Below, piece by piece: positions 45,957 through 54,935 of a stretch of DNA of 64,000 nucleotides. The position numbers were made by a program, and so were the translations under genes. A model generated the notes under the pieces. It searched no databases. It was not told the origin of the DNA and worked only from the letters and a program-made list of their open reading frames with translations. The stretch spans positions 1-64,000 of the forward strand of contig CALOAF010000007.1 in the NCBI GenBank assembly GCA_942491385.1, written 5' to 3'. Positions within the stretch are counted from its first letter, which is position 1. Each line of letters begins with the position of its first letter. The stretch is from UBA6170 sp942491385. Lineage in GTDB: Bacteria; Chloroflexota; Anaerolineae; Anaerolineales; Anaerolineaceae.

Positions 45957-46912
45957 GCTCAGTCTGTTCGGTTGTTATTCGGGCATTCAACGAAGAAAAA
46001 CATTTATCCAGATTATTGGATGGGATTCTTCATCAAACAATTCAGGATGTTCAAGTCATTCTGGTTGATTCGGGTTCATCTGATCGGACGGTTGAGATTG
46101 CCAATGAATATGCTGTTCAAATTGTCCATATACAACCACAAGATTTCACGTTTGGAAGATCCCTCAATCTCGGAATATCTCACGCAAAAGCTGATTTTGT
46201 GGTGTTTGCCAGTGCGCATGTTTATCCAGTGTACCCGGATTGGCTGGAGCGATTGCTAGAACCATTTCAAGATCAAAAAGTTGCCATCAGTTACGGAAAA
46301 CAACGTGGTATGGAAACCACGCAATTTTCAGAACATCAAATTTTTGAACATTGGTTCCCGGATACCTCTACTATTCATCAAAATTATCCATTTTGCAATA
46401 ATGCCAATGCTGCCATACGTAAGAAACTCTGGGAACAAAATGCTTATAATGAGACCTTGCCCGGCCTGGAAGATCTTGCATGGGCACGTTGGGTGCATGA
46501 GCAAGGATACCGAATTGCTTATGTTGCTGAAGCAGAGATCATTCATGTCCATAATGAATCGTGGCATGGTATTTCGAACCGATATCGTCGTGAGGGTATG
46601 GCTTTTAAGATCATTTATCCACAGGAGCAGTTTGGTATTTTGGATCTGATTAAAGCATTCTTTTCTAATGTAAAAAATGACTTGCGAGCAGCCCGAAGAG
46701 ATAAGATAATAAATAAAGTTTGGAAAAGCGTGTTGGGTTTTCGATGGAACCAATTCTATGGTACTTATTTAGGGTATCATCAATCAGGCCCTTTAACATG
46801 GCAATTAAAACAGACCTTTTACTATCCCAGAAACGGTGATCAAATTATGAAGAAAGAACGTGAGATAAAACCAATTCATTATCAGAACTTGACCGGAAAG
46901 GATGAAAAATGA
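45953..46912 (+). CDS. Glycosyltransferase family 2
   Basis: The start overlaps the previous stop by four bases. The GT-A core has CSVVIRAFNEEKHLSRLLDG, VILVDSGSSDRTVEIANEY, GRSLNLGISHAKADFVVFAS (the usual DxD is replaced by SAH) and LEDLAWARWVHEQGYRIAY. The substitution at the metal site is like that in rhamnosyl-type GT2 enzymes with the same GRSLN-G motif. At 319 residues it is complete. It probably adds one sugar of the repeat unit. Confidence 0.82.
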   Translation: MSSVCSVVIRAFNEEKHLSRLLDGILHQTIQDVQVILVDSGSSDRTVEIANEYAVQIVHIQPQDFTFGRSLNLGISHAKADFVVFASAHVYPVYPDWLERLLEPFQDQKVAISYGKQRGMETTQFSEHQIFEHWFPDTSTIHQNYPFCNNANAAIRKKLWEQNAYNETLPGLEDLAWARWVHEQGYRIAYVAEAEIIHVHNESWHGISNRYRREGMAFKIIYPQEQFGILDLIKAFFSNVKNDLRAARRDKIINKVWKSVLGFRWNQFYGTYLGYHQSGPLTWQLKQTFYYPRNGDQIMKKEREIKPIHYQNLTGKDEK

Positions 46913-47598
46913 ATAAAAAACCAAAAGTAGTTGCACTTGTACCCATGCGTCACCATTCGGTCAGAGTTCCTGAAAAGAACTTTAGATTGATCGCCGGGAA
47001 ACCTCTTTACCATTATATTTTATCGAGCCTTTTATCTGTTCCGGAGATTAATCAGATTGTGGTGGATACCGATAGTGAAAAAATCTCAGAAGGTATTAAT
47101 AACTATTTCCCATCCATTAAAATTATCCAGCGACCTGAGCATTTACGAGCTGATTCGATCCCCATGAATGAAATCCTGTTGCATGATACGGATACAATCG
47201 ATGCGGATTTTTACTTGCAAACGCATAGTACCAACCCACTATTAAGGTCAGAAACAATCTCAAGGGCAATAAATTATTTATTGGATAATATGCCATCATT
47301 CGATTCGCTTTTTTCGGTGACCAAACTTCATACTCGGTTCTGGGATCAATTAACCAGACCAATCAATCACAATCCAGCAATATTATTGCGTACCCAGGAC
47401 TTACCACCAATCTATGAAGAAAACTCCTGTATCTACTTATTTGAACGCAAAACCTTACTTGAACACAGGAATCGAATTGGTGCAAGACCGTTGATGTTTG
47501 AAGTGGACCGATCAGAAGCATTTGATATTGACGAGGAACTAGATTTTTTATTAGCCGATTTGATGTTATCTCATCAATCAAAAAGGGATTTGGTATAA
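46909..47598 (+). CDS. neuA: CMP-nonulosonic acid cytidylyltransferase, stand-alone
   Basis: A 229-residue NeuA-type enzyme: VVALVPMRHHSVRVPEKNFR is a variant of the N-terminal PARGGSK loop with MRHHSVR in its place, then IVVDTDSEKISEGI, DFYLQTHSTNPLLRSETI and LMFEVDRSEAFDIDEELDF (the metal Asp residues). It would make CMP-activated acid from CTP. The changed loop is found in a distinct subgroup of acylneuraminate cytidylyltransferases. It is the third cytidylyltransferase of the operon, after 36217 and 42225, suggesting more than one activated sugar acid. Confidence 0.8.
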   Translation: MNKKPKVVALVPMRHHSVRVPEKNFRLIAGKPLYHYILSSLLSVPEINQIVVDTDSEKISEGINNYFPSIKIIQRPEHLRADSIPMNEILLHDTDTIDADFYLQTHSTNPLLRSETISRAINYLLDNMPSFDSLFSVTKLHTRFWDQLTRPINHNPAILLRTQDLPPIYEENSCIYLFERKTLLEHRNRIGARPLMFEVDRSEAFDIDEELDFLLADLMLSHQSKRDLV

Positions 47599-47599
47599 T
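47591..47599 (+). promoter_or_regulatory. Possible internal promoter (extended -10)
   Basis: TGGTATAAT overlaps the stop codon of the stand-alone cytidylyltransferase gene and lies 30 bases before the next start. No good -35 box. It could give extra transcription of the last seven genes of the operon. Confidence 0.4.
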
Positions 47600-47628
47600 C
47601 CATAGCGATACCTGACCCTGGGAGAAAT

Positions 47629-48600
47629 ATGAAACTAACCGTGTTATTATCTGCCCCTTATATGATTCCATTTAAGGAAAGATTTGTTCCAGTTCTCGAA
47701 TCCTATGGAATAGAAGTGATTGCTCCAGAAGTGCATGAGAGATTGTCAGAAGAGGAAATCCTGAAATATGCCGGGAAAATAGATGGTGCAATTTGTGGGG
47801 ATGATCGCTTTACAAAACGAGTCATTGATGCCTGTCTCCCAAGGTTGAAGGTGATTTCTAAATGGGGGACTGGCATTGATTCGATTGACAAAGTGTATGC
47901 AAATTCTGTTGGCGTAATGGTTGGCAACACACCCAATGCTTTTACCCTGCCGGTCTCAGATAGCGTGCTTGGTTATATTTTGACATTTGCGCGCCAATTT
48001 CCCAGGATGGATGCAGCCATGAAATCTGGCGAATGGAACAAGATCCCTGGCCGCTCATTAAGTGAATGTACCTTAGGTGTGGTTGGTGTGGGAAATGTTG
48101 GCAAGGCTGTTGTTCGACGAGCTAAAGTATTTGGCATGAAACTTCTGGGTCATGATATCCGTGAAATTGAACCTGATTTTATTCTTGAACAAGGATTGAC
48201 AATGGTTCCACTAGATGAGCTTATTAGCCAATCCGATTTCATCAGTGTTAACTGTGATTTAAATCCGACCAGTTTTCATCTCATCAATGAAAAAACACTC
48301 AAGCTTGTAAAAAAAGAAGCGATTTTCATTAACACAGCCAGAGGACCAATTGTCGATGAGCGGGCATTAATCACATCCCTCCAATCCGGAAAACTGGCAG
48401 GCGCTGCGCTGGATGTATTTGAGGTCGAGCCTTTACCACTCGATTCACCCCTATTAACCATGAAAAACGTTCTACTGGCACCACATAACTCAAATTCCAG
48501 TCCTCAAGCCTGGGAGAGGGTGCATTGGAATACGATAAAGAATCTGTTGGTTGGTTTGGGAAAAGACACCTCAGATCTAAATAAAATTAGATCAGGATAA
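47629..48600 (+). CDS. D-isomer-specific 2-hydroxyacid dehydrogenase (SerA-like)
   Basis: A GGGAG site precedes the ATG. The 323-residue protein has the NAD domain motif LGVVGVGNVGKAVVRRAK, INTARGPIVDERALI with the substrate-binding Arg, ALDVFEVEPLP with the catalytic Glu, and LLAPHNSN with the catalytic His. Unlike SerA it lacks ACT or intervening domains. In a sugar-acid locus it may oxidise or reduce a hydroxyacid precursor (for example glycerate- or lactate-like decorations); the substrate is unknown. Confidence 0.85.
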   Translation: MKLTVLLSAPYMIPFKERFVPVLESYGIEVIAPEVHERLSEEEILKYAGKIDGAICGDDRFTKRVIDACLPRLKVISKWGTGIDSIDKVYANSVGVMVGNTPNAFTLPVSDSVLGYILTFARQFPRMDAAMKSGEWNKIPGRSLSECTLGVVGVGNVGKAVVRRAKVFGMKLLGHDIREIEPDFILEQGLTMVPLDELISQSDFISVNCDLNPTSFHLINEKTLKLVKKEAIFINTARGPIVDERALITSLQSGKLAGAALDVFEVEPLPLDSPLLTMKNVLLAPHNSNSSPQAWERVHWNTIKNLLVGLGKDTSDLNKIRSG

Positions 48601-48612
48601 TGGCAGGATAGA

Positions 48613-49350
48613 ATGAATCAAAAACCGCGTGTAATGTTAATAACAGGGGCTGCCGGGGGTATTGGCAGGGCAACTGTAGAATTATTCCACGAAAAGAGCT
48701 GGATTGTGATAGGGGTTGATCGCAACGATTATGGTGAATCTTTTCCAAAAAATGGATTATTTATAAAAGCTGATATTTCCGATCCATCCAGGTTGGAACA
48801 AATTTATCAGGCTGTGTACAATTTTACCGACACACTGGATGCGGTCATTAATAATGCTGCGCTGCAGGTTGTGAAACCTTTACTGGAAACAACTGCGGAA
48901 GAATGGGATTCTGTGATGGCTTCGAATTTGAGGTCGGTGTTTTTGGGAGCGAAATTAGCCTATCCGCTATTGAAAAATAAAGGTGGTGGAGCATTTATAA
49001 ACGTTTCTTCTGTACACGCCATTGCGACTTCGTCAGGTGTGGGTAGTTACGCCGCCAGTAAAGGCGGGCTGCTTGCACTGACACGCTCAATGGCGATTGA
49101 ATTTGCCCAGGACAATATTCGGGTGAATGCAATTCTTCCGGGTGCAGTGAATACACCCATGCTTTCAGCACATCTGGATCAGATTCGATTAGAAAACCTG
49201 GCCAGGAAAACAGTCAATGGTCGCATTGGGATGCCGATTGAACTGGCTCATGCAATTTATTTTCTGGCTGATGGCGAGCAATCATCTTTCATGACAGGTC
49301 AATCCATTGTTGTTGATGGTGGGGCAACTGCGAAGCTCAGTACGGAATAG
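48613..49350 (+). CDS. Classical SDR oxidoreductase
   Basis: A 245-residue SDR: MLITGAAGGIGRATVELFHE cofactor motif, AVINNAALQVVKPLLET (NNA), AFINVSSVHAIATSSG with catalytic Ser, YAASKGGLLALTRS with Tyr and Lys, and GQSIVVDGGATAKL at the end. It is 13 bases after the hydroxyacid dehydrogenase, so the two may act in sequence on one small molecule or nucleotide sugar. It differs clearly from the PtmA-like SDR at 41410. Confidence 0.8.
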   Translation: MNQKPRVMLITGAAGGIGRATVELFHEKSWIVIGVDRNDYGESFPKNGLFIKADISDPSRLEQIYQAVYNFTDTLDAVINNAALQVVKPLLETTAEEWDSVMASNLRSVFLGAKLAYPLLKNKGGGAFINVSSVHAIATSSGVGSYAASKGGLLALTRSMAIEFAQDNIRVNAILPGAVNTPMLSAHLDQIRLENLARKTVNGRIGMPIELAHAIYFLADGEQSSFMTGQSIVVDGGATAKLSTE

Positions 49351-49352
49351 AG

Positions 49353-50159
49353 ATGAAAAATCAAATCAAAAGAATTCTTCCACCATCGATTCTAGCCCCT
49401 GTCCGCGATTCAATAGACTGGATGAAACGAATCAAAGAACTTCCAGATGCTTATTTTCATCCATGGCGCGTTCAATCACGCAAAGACCTCGAACAATTTC
49501 ACAATATTCACAATGGGAAACGATGTTTCATTTTGGGAAATGGTCCCAGCTTGAAGCAAACGGATCTCTCAAATTTGAAAAACGAATTCACTTTTGGAAT
49601 GAATCGGATTTATCTTGCTTTTGAGGAAATGGGTTTTGAAACCAGCTATTATGTTTCTGTTAATGATCTGGTGATAGAACAGTGTGCAGATGATATTCTG
49701 GATCTCAATATCCCCCGTTTTGTTTCCTGGAGAGCGGGAAATCGCTGGTTGACCCAACGAGAGAATCTTTTTTTCCTTTATACCACCTATACTGAACCAA
49801 AATTTTCCCAAGATATCAGGAATCGTCTATGGGAGAGTGCTACAGTCACTTACGTTGCCTTGCAGATTGCATTTTATATGGGATTTGAGGAAGCTTTATT
49901 AATTGGAGTGGATCATAATTTTGAGACAAAGGGAAAAGCAAACACAACAATCGTCTCCGAAGGAGATGATCCTAACCATTTTCATCCAGAATACTTTGGA
50001 AAAGGATTCCGATGGCAATTACCTGATCTAGAAAAATCCGAAGTAGGTTACCGGATGGCAAAGGAAACCTTCGAAAAAGATGGGCGGAAGGTGCTGGATG
50101 CAACCATTGGTGGAAAGTTATCGATTTTTGAAAAAGTGGATTACAACCAGCTTTTTTAG
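49353..50159 (+). CDS. DUF115/MAF-like protein, probable sugar-acid transferase
   Basis: A 268-residue protein with the DUF115 core: GKRCFILGNGPSLKQTDLSN, FTFGMNRIYLAFEEMGFETS, YYVSVNDLVIEQCADDIL, and FYMGFEEALLIGVDHNFETK. This region is shared with motility-associated factor (Maf) proteins, which transfer pseudaminic or legionaminic acid onto flagellin, and with some sialyltransferase-like enzymes. Found in an operon with two NeuB genes, it is a good candidate for attaching a nonulosonic acid (inference). It is shorter than full Maf proteins and has only the central domain. Confidence 0.7.
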   Translation: MKNQIKRILPPSILAPVRDSIDWMKRIKELPDAYFHPWRVQSRKDLEQFHNIHNGKRCFILGNGPSLKQTDLSNLKNEFTFGMNRIYLAFEEMGFETSYYVSVNDLVIEQCADDILDLNIPRFVSWRAGNRWLTQRENLFFLYTTYTEPKFSQDIRNRLWESATVTYVALQIAFYMGFEEALLIGVDHNFETKGKANTTIVSEGDDPNHFHPEYFGKGFRWQLPDLEKSEVGYRMAKETFEKDGRKVLDATIGGKLSIFEKVDYNQLF

Positions 50160-50204
50160 AAACTAGTTCAAAATACAATCATTCATTGGTCAGATCAATC
50201 TCGT

Positions 50205-51164
50205 ATGAAAAATAAACCACTTATTTCCATCATTACCCCTTCTTTTAACCAATCAGATTATCTGGAAAAATCGATGCTCTCAGTATTAACCCAGGATTAT
50301 TCCAACATGGAATACATCGTGGTGGATGGAAATTCAAGCGATGGCAGTCAGGAAATCATCAAAAAATATGTTTCGCAATTAGCATGGTGGGTTTCAGAAA
50401 AAGATAATGGACAGGCAGATGCCTTCAATAAAGGGTTAAAACATGCCAACGGAAAGTATATAGGCTGGCTAAATTCGGACGATTTATATTTAGAAGGGGC
50501 AATCTCAGAGGCTATCGAACTTTTGGAATCGAAACCTGAGCTTGCTTTTGTTTTTGGTGATGTTCAGTCGATTGACCAGCATGGCAAGATTACCAATATC
50601 ATGAAATACGGAGATTGGAATCTAGAGGATTTGATGCAATTCAAAATCATCGGTCAACCAGCTGTTTTCATGAGAAAAGAATTATTAGACTCTACTGGCG
50701 GATTAGATCCTACCTACCATTTTTTATTAGACCATCACCTATGGCTAAGATTGGCTTCGGATGCTCCGATTAAGTACTCCAAAAAAATATGGGCAGCAGC
50801 CCGTTTTCATGCGACTGCTAAAAATGTGGCTCATGCCTCTGAATTTGGCCAGGAAGCGTACCGTTTGGTCGAATGGATGGAAAATAATCCGGTTTTGAAC
50901 AAAACCTTTTTAGAAAATTATAAAAAAATACTGGCTGGCGCTCATCGAATGAATGCGAGATATCTGCTGGATGGAGACCAATATTCACAGGCAGCTCATG
51001 TTTATTGGCAAGGAATGAAGGTAGATTTCCCTACTATTTTTCCTGAATGGCATAGAATGCTGTATTCTATTTTTGCACCATTAGGACTGACCAAAATAAA
51101 ATCCCTCTACCTCCGATTAAGATTTTTAGTTAGAAGGCCTGATCTAAAAGGAAAAGGTAAATGA
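50205..51164 (+). CDS. Glycosyltransferase family 2
   Basis: A 319-residue GT-A enzyme: ISIITPSFNQSDYLEKSMLS, EYIVVDGNSSDGSQEIIKKY, WVSEKDNGQADAFNKGLKHA, YIGWLNSDDLYLEGAI (N-S-D-D metal motif) and YHFLLDHHLWLRLAS. It closely resembles the GT2 at 52712 throughout, so the pair probably arose by duplication around the membrane GT39 gene. Typical of WcaA/WcaE-like enzymes that build capsular repeats. Confidence 0.88.
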   Translation: MKNKPLISIITPSFNQSDYLEKSMLSVLTQDYSNMEYIVVDGNSSDGSQEIIKKYVSQLAWWVSEKDNGQADAFNKGLKHANGKYIGWLNSDDLYLEGAISEAIELLESKPELAFVFGDVQSIDQHGKITNIMKYGDWNLEDLMQFKIIGQPAVFMRKELLDSTGGLDPTYHFLLDHHLWLRLASDAPIKYSKKIWAAARFHATAKNVAHASEFGQEAYRLVEWMENNPVLNKTFLENYKKILAGAHRMNARYLLDGDQYSQAAHVYWQGMKVDFPTIFPEWHRMLYSIFAPLGLTKIKSLYLRLRFLVRRPDLKGKGK

Positions 51165-52708
51165 TATCTAATTCTTTAAAATCAGAAATTGGAACGCAGA
51201 ATGAAGAATTGTATAATAATCATTATCTTTTTTATGTGATTTCGATTGTCTTAATTTTATTAATTGGGCTGATCATCCGCTTCTATGATCTCACAGATGC
51301 TCCTTTAGATTTCCACCCGACCCGGCAGCTTTACTCAGCGATTAAAGCCCGTGGTATGTTTTATGTGAACCAACCATCAGATGACACTGGTAAAAGAGAT
51401 TTAGCGGTGAGTCTTTGGCAGGAGCAAGGGTTAATCGAACCACCTGTGTTGGAACGATTAACAGCCTTTACTTATCAAGTGATCGGTAAAGAAATTTTAT
51501 GGGTTCCTCGTGTCTATTCGATTCTCTTCTGGACAATTGGCGGGTTGGTATTATTAGCCTTAACTAAAAGATTAATCGATAGGAACGCTGCTGTGTTTGC
51601 CTTTATGGTATTCATGGTGACTCCATACACGGTGATTGCCAGCCGCGCATTTCAGCCAGATCCACTTATGGTTATGTTCATGATCTTAGCCATCTGGGGT
51701 ATGGTTCGCTGGATTGATCAGGATAATATCAAAAACGCGCTATTAGCGGGTGTTTTTGCGGGATTGGCGATATTCATAAAATCCGTAGTGATCTTTCCTT
51801 TAGCCTTTGCATTTATTGGAATCGTTTTCTCTGAGAAGAAAAATATTAAGGCCGTTTTCCGCAGTAAAACTATTAGGATAATGGGATTACTGACAGTGCT
51901 GCCTTATATACTCTATATGTTCTATGGTTTATTGATCAGTGGTGAACTGCAATCCCAATTTAGTTTGAGATTCTTTCCACAATTATGGGTTGATCCGGTA
52001 TTCTGGTTGCGCTGGATTGAAATGATCAATAAAGTGGTGGGTTTTGAATTCTTCCTGGCTGCGATACTTGGAACATTATTATTGAGAAAAACCAGTTATA
52101 GAATTCTTTTATCTGCGTTGTTTTTGGGTTATTTTATTTATGGATTGATTTTGCCTTATCATATGTCCACGCATGATTACTATCAGTTACCTTTGGTGCC
52201 GATTGTCGCCATAGGAGCATCCGTTGTTTTTAGTAGGATAGTTTCCGGGATCAGGAACTCTAAATGGACCAGTAATATTGTGGTTCTGGGTGTTTTAGGA
52301 CTGTTCATGGTTATCAATGCCTGGGATGTGAGGGTCACCCTCGCGAGAAATAATTACGACAGTGAAGTCAAGTTCTGGGAAAACATGTCTGGTGTATTTG
52401 AGTTGGATGATCGGGTCATTGGGATTACCCAGGATTATGGATACCGATTGAATTATTGGGGGTGGACCGAGATAGAACCCTGGATGTCAACCTTTGACTT
52501 TTCCCTCCGTGAGTTAACAGGCCAGAAATTTGATTTACAGGCTTTGTTTGCAGAACAAACACAGGGCATGGATTATTTCCTTGTAACGCAATTCTCAGAA
52601 CTCAACAATCAACCTGAAATCAAGAAGTTACTTTATGAAGGTTATCAGGTTTGGAAAGAGACCAGCGATACCGTTATTTTTGACCTAAAGAAAAAAATTG
52701 AGGATTAA
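51161..52708 (+). CDS. GT39/ArnT-like membrane glycosyltransferase
   Basis: The start overlaps the previous stop by four bases. The 515-residue protein has about ten membrane helices. The first periplasmic loop has the acidic motif YDLTDAPLDFHPTRQLYSAI, equivalent to the catalytic Asp region of PMT/ArnT enzymes, and a second acidic/His region follows helix 3 (SRAFQPDPLMVMF). LPYHMSTHDYYQLPLVPIV is another family landmark. Such enzymes use polyprenyl-phosphate sugars outside the membrane; the GT2 at 22082 could supply them. It may decorate the glycan after or during export. Confidence 0.82.
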   Translation: MISNSLKSEIGTQNEELYNNHYLFYVISIVLILLIGLIIRFYDLTDAPLDFHPTRQLYSAIKARGMFYVNQPSDDTGKRDLAVSLWQEQGLIEPPVLERLTAFTYQVIGKEILWVPRVYSILFWTIGGLVLLALTKRLIDRNAAVFAFMVFMVTPYTVIASRAFQPDPLMVMFMILAIWGMVRWIDQDNIKNALLAGVFAGLAIFIKSVVIFPLAFAFIGIVFSEKKNIKAVFRSKTIRIMGLLTVLPYILYMFYGLLISGELQSQFSLRFFPQLWVDPVFWLRWIEMINKVVGFEFFLAAILGTLLLRKTSYRILLSALFLGYFIYGLILPYHMSTHDYYQLPLVPIVAIGASVVFSRIVSGIRNSKWTSNIVVLGVLGLFMVINAWDVRVTLARNNYDSEVKFWENMSGVFELDDRVIGITQDYGYRLNYWGWTEIEPWMSTFDFSLRELTGQKFDLQALFAEQTQGMDYFLVTQFSELNNQPEIKKLLYEGYQVWKETSDTVIFDLKKKIED

Positions 52709-52711
52709 TTT

Positions 52712-53482
52712 ATGCAACCGCTAGTTTCAATTGTTACGCCATCTTTCAACCAGGGTAAATATCTGGAAAGAACAATCAACTCTGTGTTGAATCAAGATTA
52801 CCCCAACATTGAATACATCGTAATCGATGGAAAATCTTCTGATAATAGTCTTGAAATCATTCAAAAATATTCAAGCAGATTTGCCTATTGGCAATCAGAA
52901 AAAGATCGTGGGCAAACTGATGCGATCAACAAAGGTTTTTCCAAAGCATCAGGTCAGATCCTGGCTTGGATTAATTCTGATGACACTCTGGAACCACAGG
53001 CTGTCTCACAGGCAGTCGATTATCTTCTTCGACATCCCGATGTAGGCATGGTGTATGGAGATTGCAATTTTGTGGATGCCAATGACAACATTATTGGAAA
53101 ATTCAATGCCCAACAGACCGATTATTATAAATTAAAGACGGGCTACGTCCATATCCCGCAACAAGCTGCTTTTTGGCGGGCTGATTTATGGAAGCAAGTT
53201 GAACCTCTAGATTCATCCATTTATTTTGCAATGGACTACGATTTATGGCTGCGGTTAGCAAAAATTAGTAAGATTGTGTATTTACCAAAATTGTGGGCAA
53301 ATTTTCGTTTGCATGGAGATGCGAAAACGATTGCAGAAGATGATCGTTGTTGGCCGGATATGTTAAAAATTCATTATCGCGATGGGGGAAAATGGTGGCA
53401 GCCGATTGTTTGGAAATATTGGATTCGAAAATTGGCAGCTCCCTATATTAGATTCAAACGTAAAAAACTGTTAAAAAATTAA
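52712..53482 (+). CDS. Glycosyltransferase family 2
   Basis: A 256-residue GT-A enzyme with VSIVTPSFNQGKYLERTINS, EYIVIDGKSSDNSLEIIQKY, YWQSEKDRGQTDAINKGFSK, ILAWINSDDTLEPQAV (N-S-D-D) and YFAMDYDLWLRLAKIS. It is very similar to 50205 but lacks the last 60 residues of that protein. It is the last gene of the long operon. A weak inverted repeat (TTCGAAA/TTTCGAA, 53513-53531) lies after it but without a T tail. Confidence 0.88.
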   Translation: MQPLVSIVTPSFNQGKYLERTINSVLNQDYPNIEYIVIDGKSSDNSLEIIQKYSSRFAYWQSEKDRGQTDAINKGFSKASGQILAWINSDDTLEPQAVSQAVDYLLRHPDVGMVYGDCNFVDANDNIIGKFNAQQTDYYKLKTGYVHIPQQAAFWRADLWKQVEPLDSSIYFAMDYDLWLRLAKISKIVYLPKLWANFRLHGDAKTIAEDDRCWPDMLKIHYRDGGKWWQPIVWKYWIRKLAAPYIRFKRKKLLKN

Positions 53483-53533
53483 TTTCAGATCAACACAAAC
53501 TGTATAAATAATTTCGAAAATAATGTTTCGAAT

Positions 53534-53542
53534 TGCTATAAT
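53534..53542 (+). promoter_or_regulatory. Extended -10 promoter of the sugar dehydrogenase gene
   Basis: TGCTATAAT, 23 bases before the ATG at 53566. The -35 region is poor, as expected for extended -10 promoters. Confidence 0.5.
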
Positions 53543-53565
53543 TGATAAAAAAGAATTAGGTTGGT

Positions 53566-54861
53566 ATGAAATTAAACAAAATTACGTATTTGGTTGTCCT
53601 TATTTTATTGGTTTTGGCAGGGTGTTCTGAGCGTCAGATCACTTTTACGCCAGAGGTTATCGAAGTTATGACAGAAACTGAACCAGTCAGGGATACACCA
53701 ATCCCTACAGACACTTTTCCTGCTGAAGAAATTCAGGAACCTATCCAGACAGATGAAGTTATAACAGATATTCAAATGGATACGGTGAAAGAATTTCCTG
53801 ATCCATCTGCCTATCAGTGGGTAGAAGTTGCTTCTGGTTTTTCAAAACCGTTGGGAATGACATCACATTATGATGGCATTCTGCTAATTTATATTCTCGA
53901 ACAAGATGGATTTATCCGGGTAGTGGAGGATGGGGTTTTATTGCCTGCGCCATTTCTCGATATCAAAAGTAAAACTACAACTAGAGGATCAGAACAGGGC
54001 TTGTTAGGAATGGCTTTGGATCCTGATTATGCCAACAATGGAATATTCTATTTAAATTATTCTGGGCAGGGTGGAGATACGGTTATTGCCAGATATGTCG
54101 CAGATGAGGACAGAAGAGCAGCTGATCCAAAACGCGAACAGGTCATTCTCACCTATGAACAGCCTTATTCAAATCACAATGGTGGAAATTTGGTTTTCGG
54201 TCCAGATGGTTTCCTATATGTTGGTCTGGGGGATGGCGGTTCGGGTGGTGATCCTGAAAACCGTGCGCAGAACCCGAATACACTTTTAGGAAAGATGCTA
54301 CGGATTGCCGTGCAGGATCAGGAGATTTATGCAATACCATCCGATAATCTTTATCTGGATGGTGGTGGCAGGGCTGAAATTTGGGCTTTAGGATTGCGTA
54401 ATCCCTGGCGCTATTCATTTGATCGTTTAACAGGCGATCTTTGGATTGCTGATGTGGGGCAGGGAGAATGGGAGGAAATCAATTTTACACCTGCCAACCC
54501 TGATACGGGTCTGAATTTTGGATGGAATTATCGAGAAGGGACACATCCTTTTAAAGGGGATCCAATCAATCCGAGTGAATTGATTGATCCAATTTTCGAA
54601 TATGATCATAGTTTAGGTTGTTCTGTGACAGGGGGTTATGTTTACCGGGGCGAAGACCTGCCTGAGTGGTATGGTATTTATATTTTTGGAGACTTTTGTA
54701 CCGGTAAAATTTGGGGAATTCTTCCAACGACAGATGGCGATTGGGCTGTGAATCCTCTATTTGAATCTGGATTAAATATCAGCTCATTCGGGGAAGATTT
54801 CTTTGGTGAACTATATCTGATTTCACATGATGGTGCTCTCTATAAAATAAACTCAAAATAA
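53566..54861 (+). CDS. PQQ-type sugar dehydrogenase (glucose/sorbosone family), lipoprotein
   Basis: An N-terminal lipobox LVLAGC (Cys about 20) is followed by a Glu/Thr/Pro-rich linker and a six-bladed propeller of the GSDH family: EQGLLGMALDPDYANNGIFY, NHNGGNLVFGPDGFLYVGLG, DPENRAQNPNTLLGKMLRI, GLRNPWRYSFDRLTGDLWIA, GLNFGWNYREG and YIFGDFCTGKIWG. The His and Asn of NHNGG fit the catalytic and cofactor site. It is anchored outside the membrane, where it may oxidise free or polymer-derived sugars, although several members have no proven PQQ use. At 431 residues it is usual. Confidence 0.85.
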   Translation: MKLNKITYLVVLILLVLAGCSERQITFTPEVIEVMTETEPVRDTPIPTDTFPAEEIQEPIQTDEVITDIQMDTVKEFPDPSAYQWVEVASGFSKPLGMTSHYDGILLIYILEQDGFIRVVEDGVLLPAPFLDIKSKTTTRGSEQGLLGMALDPDYANNGIFYLNYSGQGGDTVIARYVADEDRRAADPKREQVILTYEQPYSNHNGGNLVFGPDGFLYVGLGDGGSGGDPENRAQNPNTLLGKMLRIAVQDQEIYAIPSDNLYLDGGGRAEIWALGLRNPWRYSFDRLTGDLWIADVGQGEWEEINFTPANPDTGLNFGWNYREGTHPFKGDPINPSELIDPIFEYDHSLGCSVTGGYVYRGEDLPEWYGIYIFGDFCTGKIWGILPTTDGDWAVNPLFESGLNISSFGEDFFGELYLISHDGALYKINSK

Positions 54862-54886
54862 TCCGGGAATTGATCAGTTTTTGAAA

Positions 54887-54895
54887 TGGTATAAT
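54887..54895 (+). promoter_or_regulatory. Extended -10 promoter of the small Cys protein gene
   Basis: TGGTATAAT about 40 bases before the ATG at 54936. No strong -35 box. The leader contains ATCGAGAATAATACTCGAT, a palindrome around 54907-54925, directly before the GGAGG site, which could mask translation. Confidence 0.5.
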
Positions 54896-54935
54896 CAAAA
54901 ATGAATATCGAGAATAATACTCGATGGAGGTAAAA

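Larger units (their letters stand above)
25943..53482 (+). other. Putative single operon for surface glycan with nonulosonic acids
   Basis: Twenty-three genes run in the same direction without a convincing internal terminator. Many overlap by 1-4 bases (26428, 31131, 33025, 44349, 45953, 46909, 51161) and the largest gaps are under 60 bases. The only strong promoter seen is at 25893-25921; a weaker internal one lies at 47591-47599. Confidence 0.65.
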
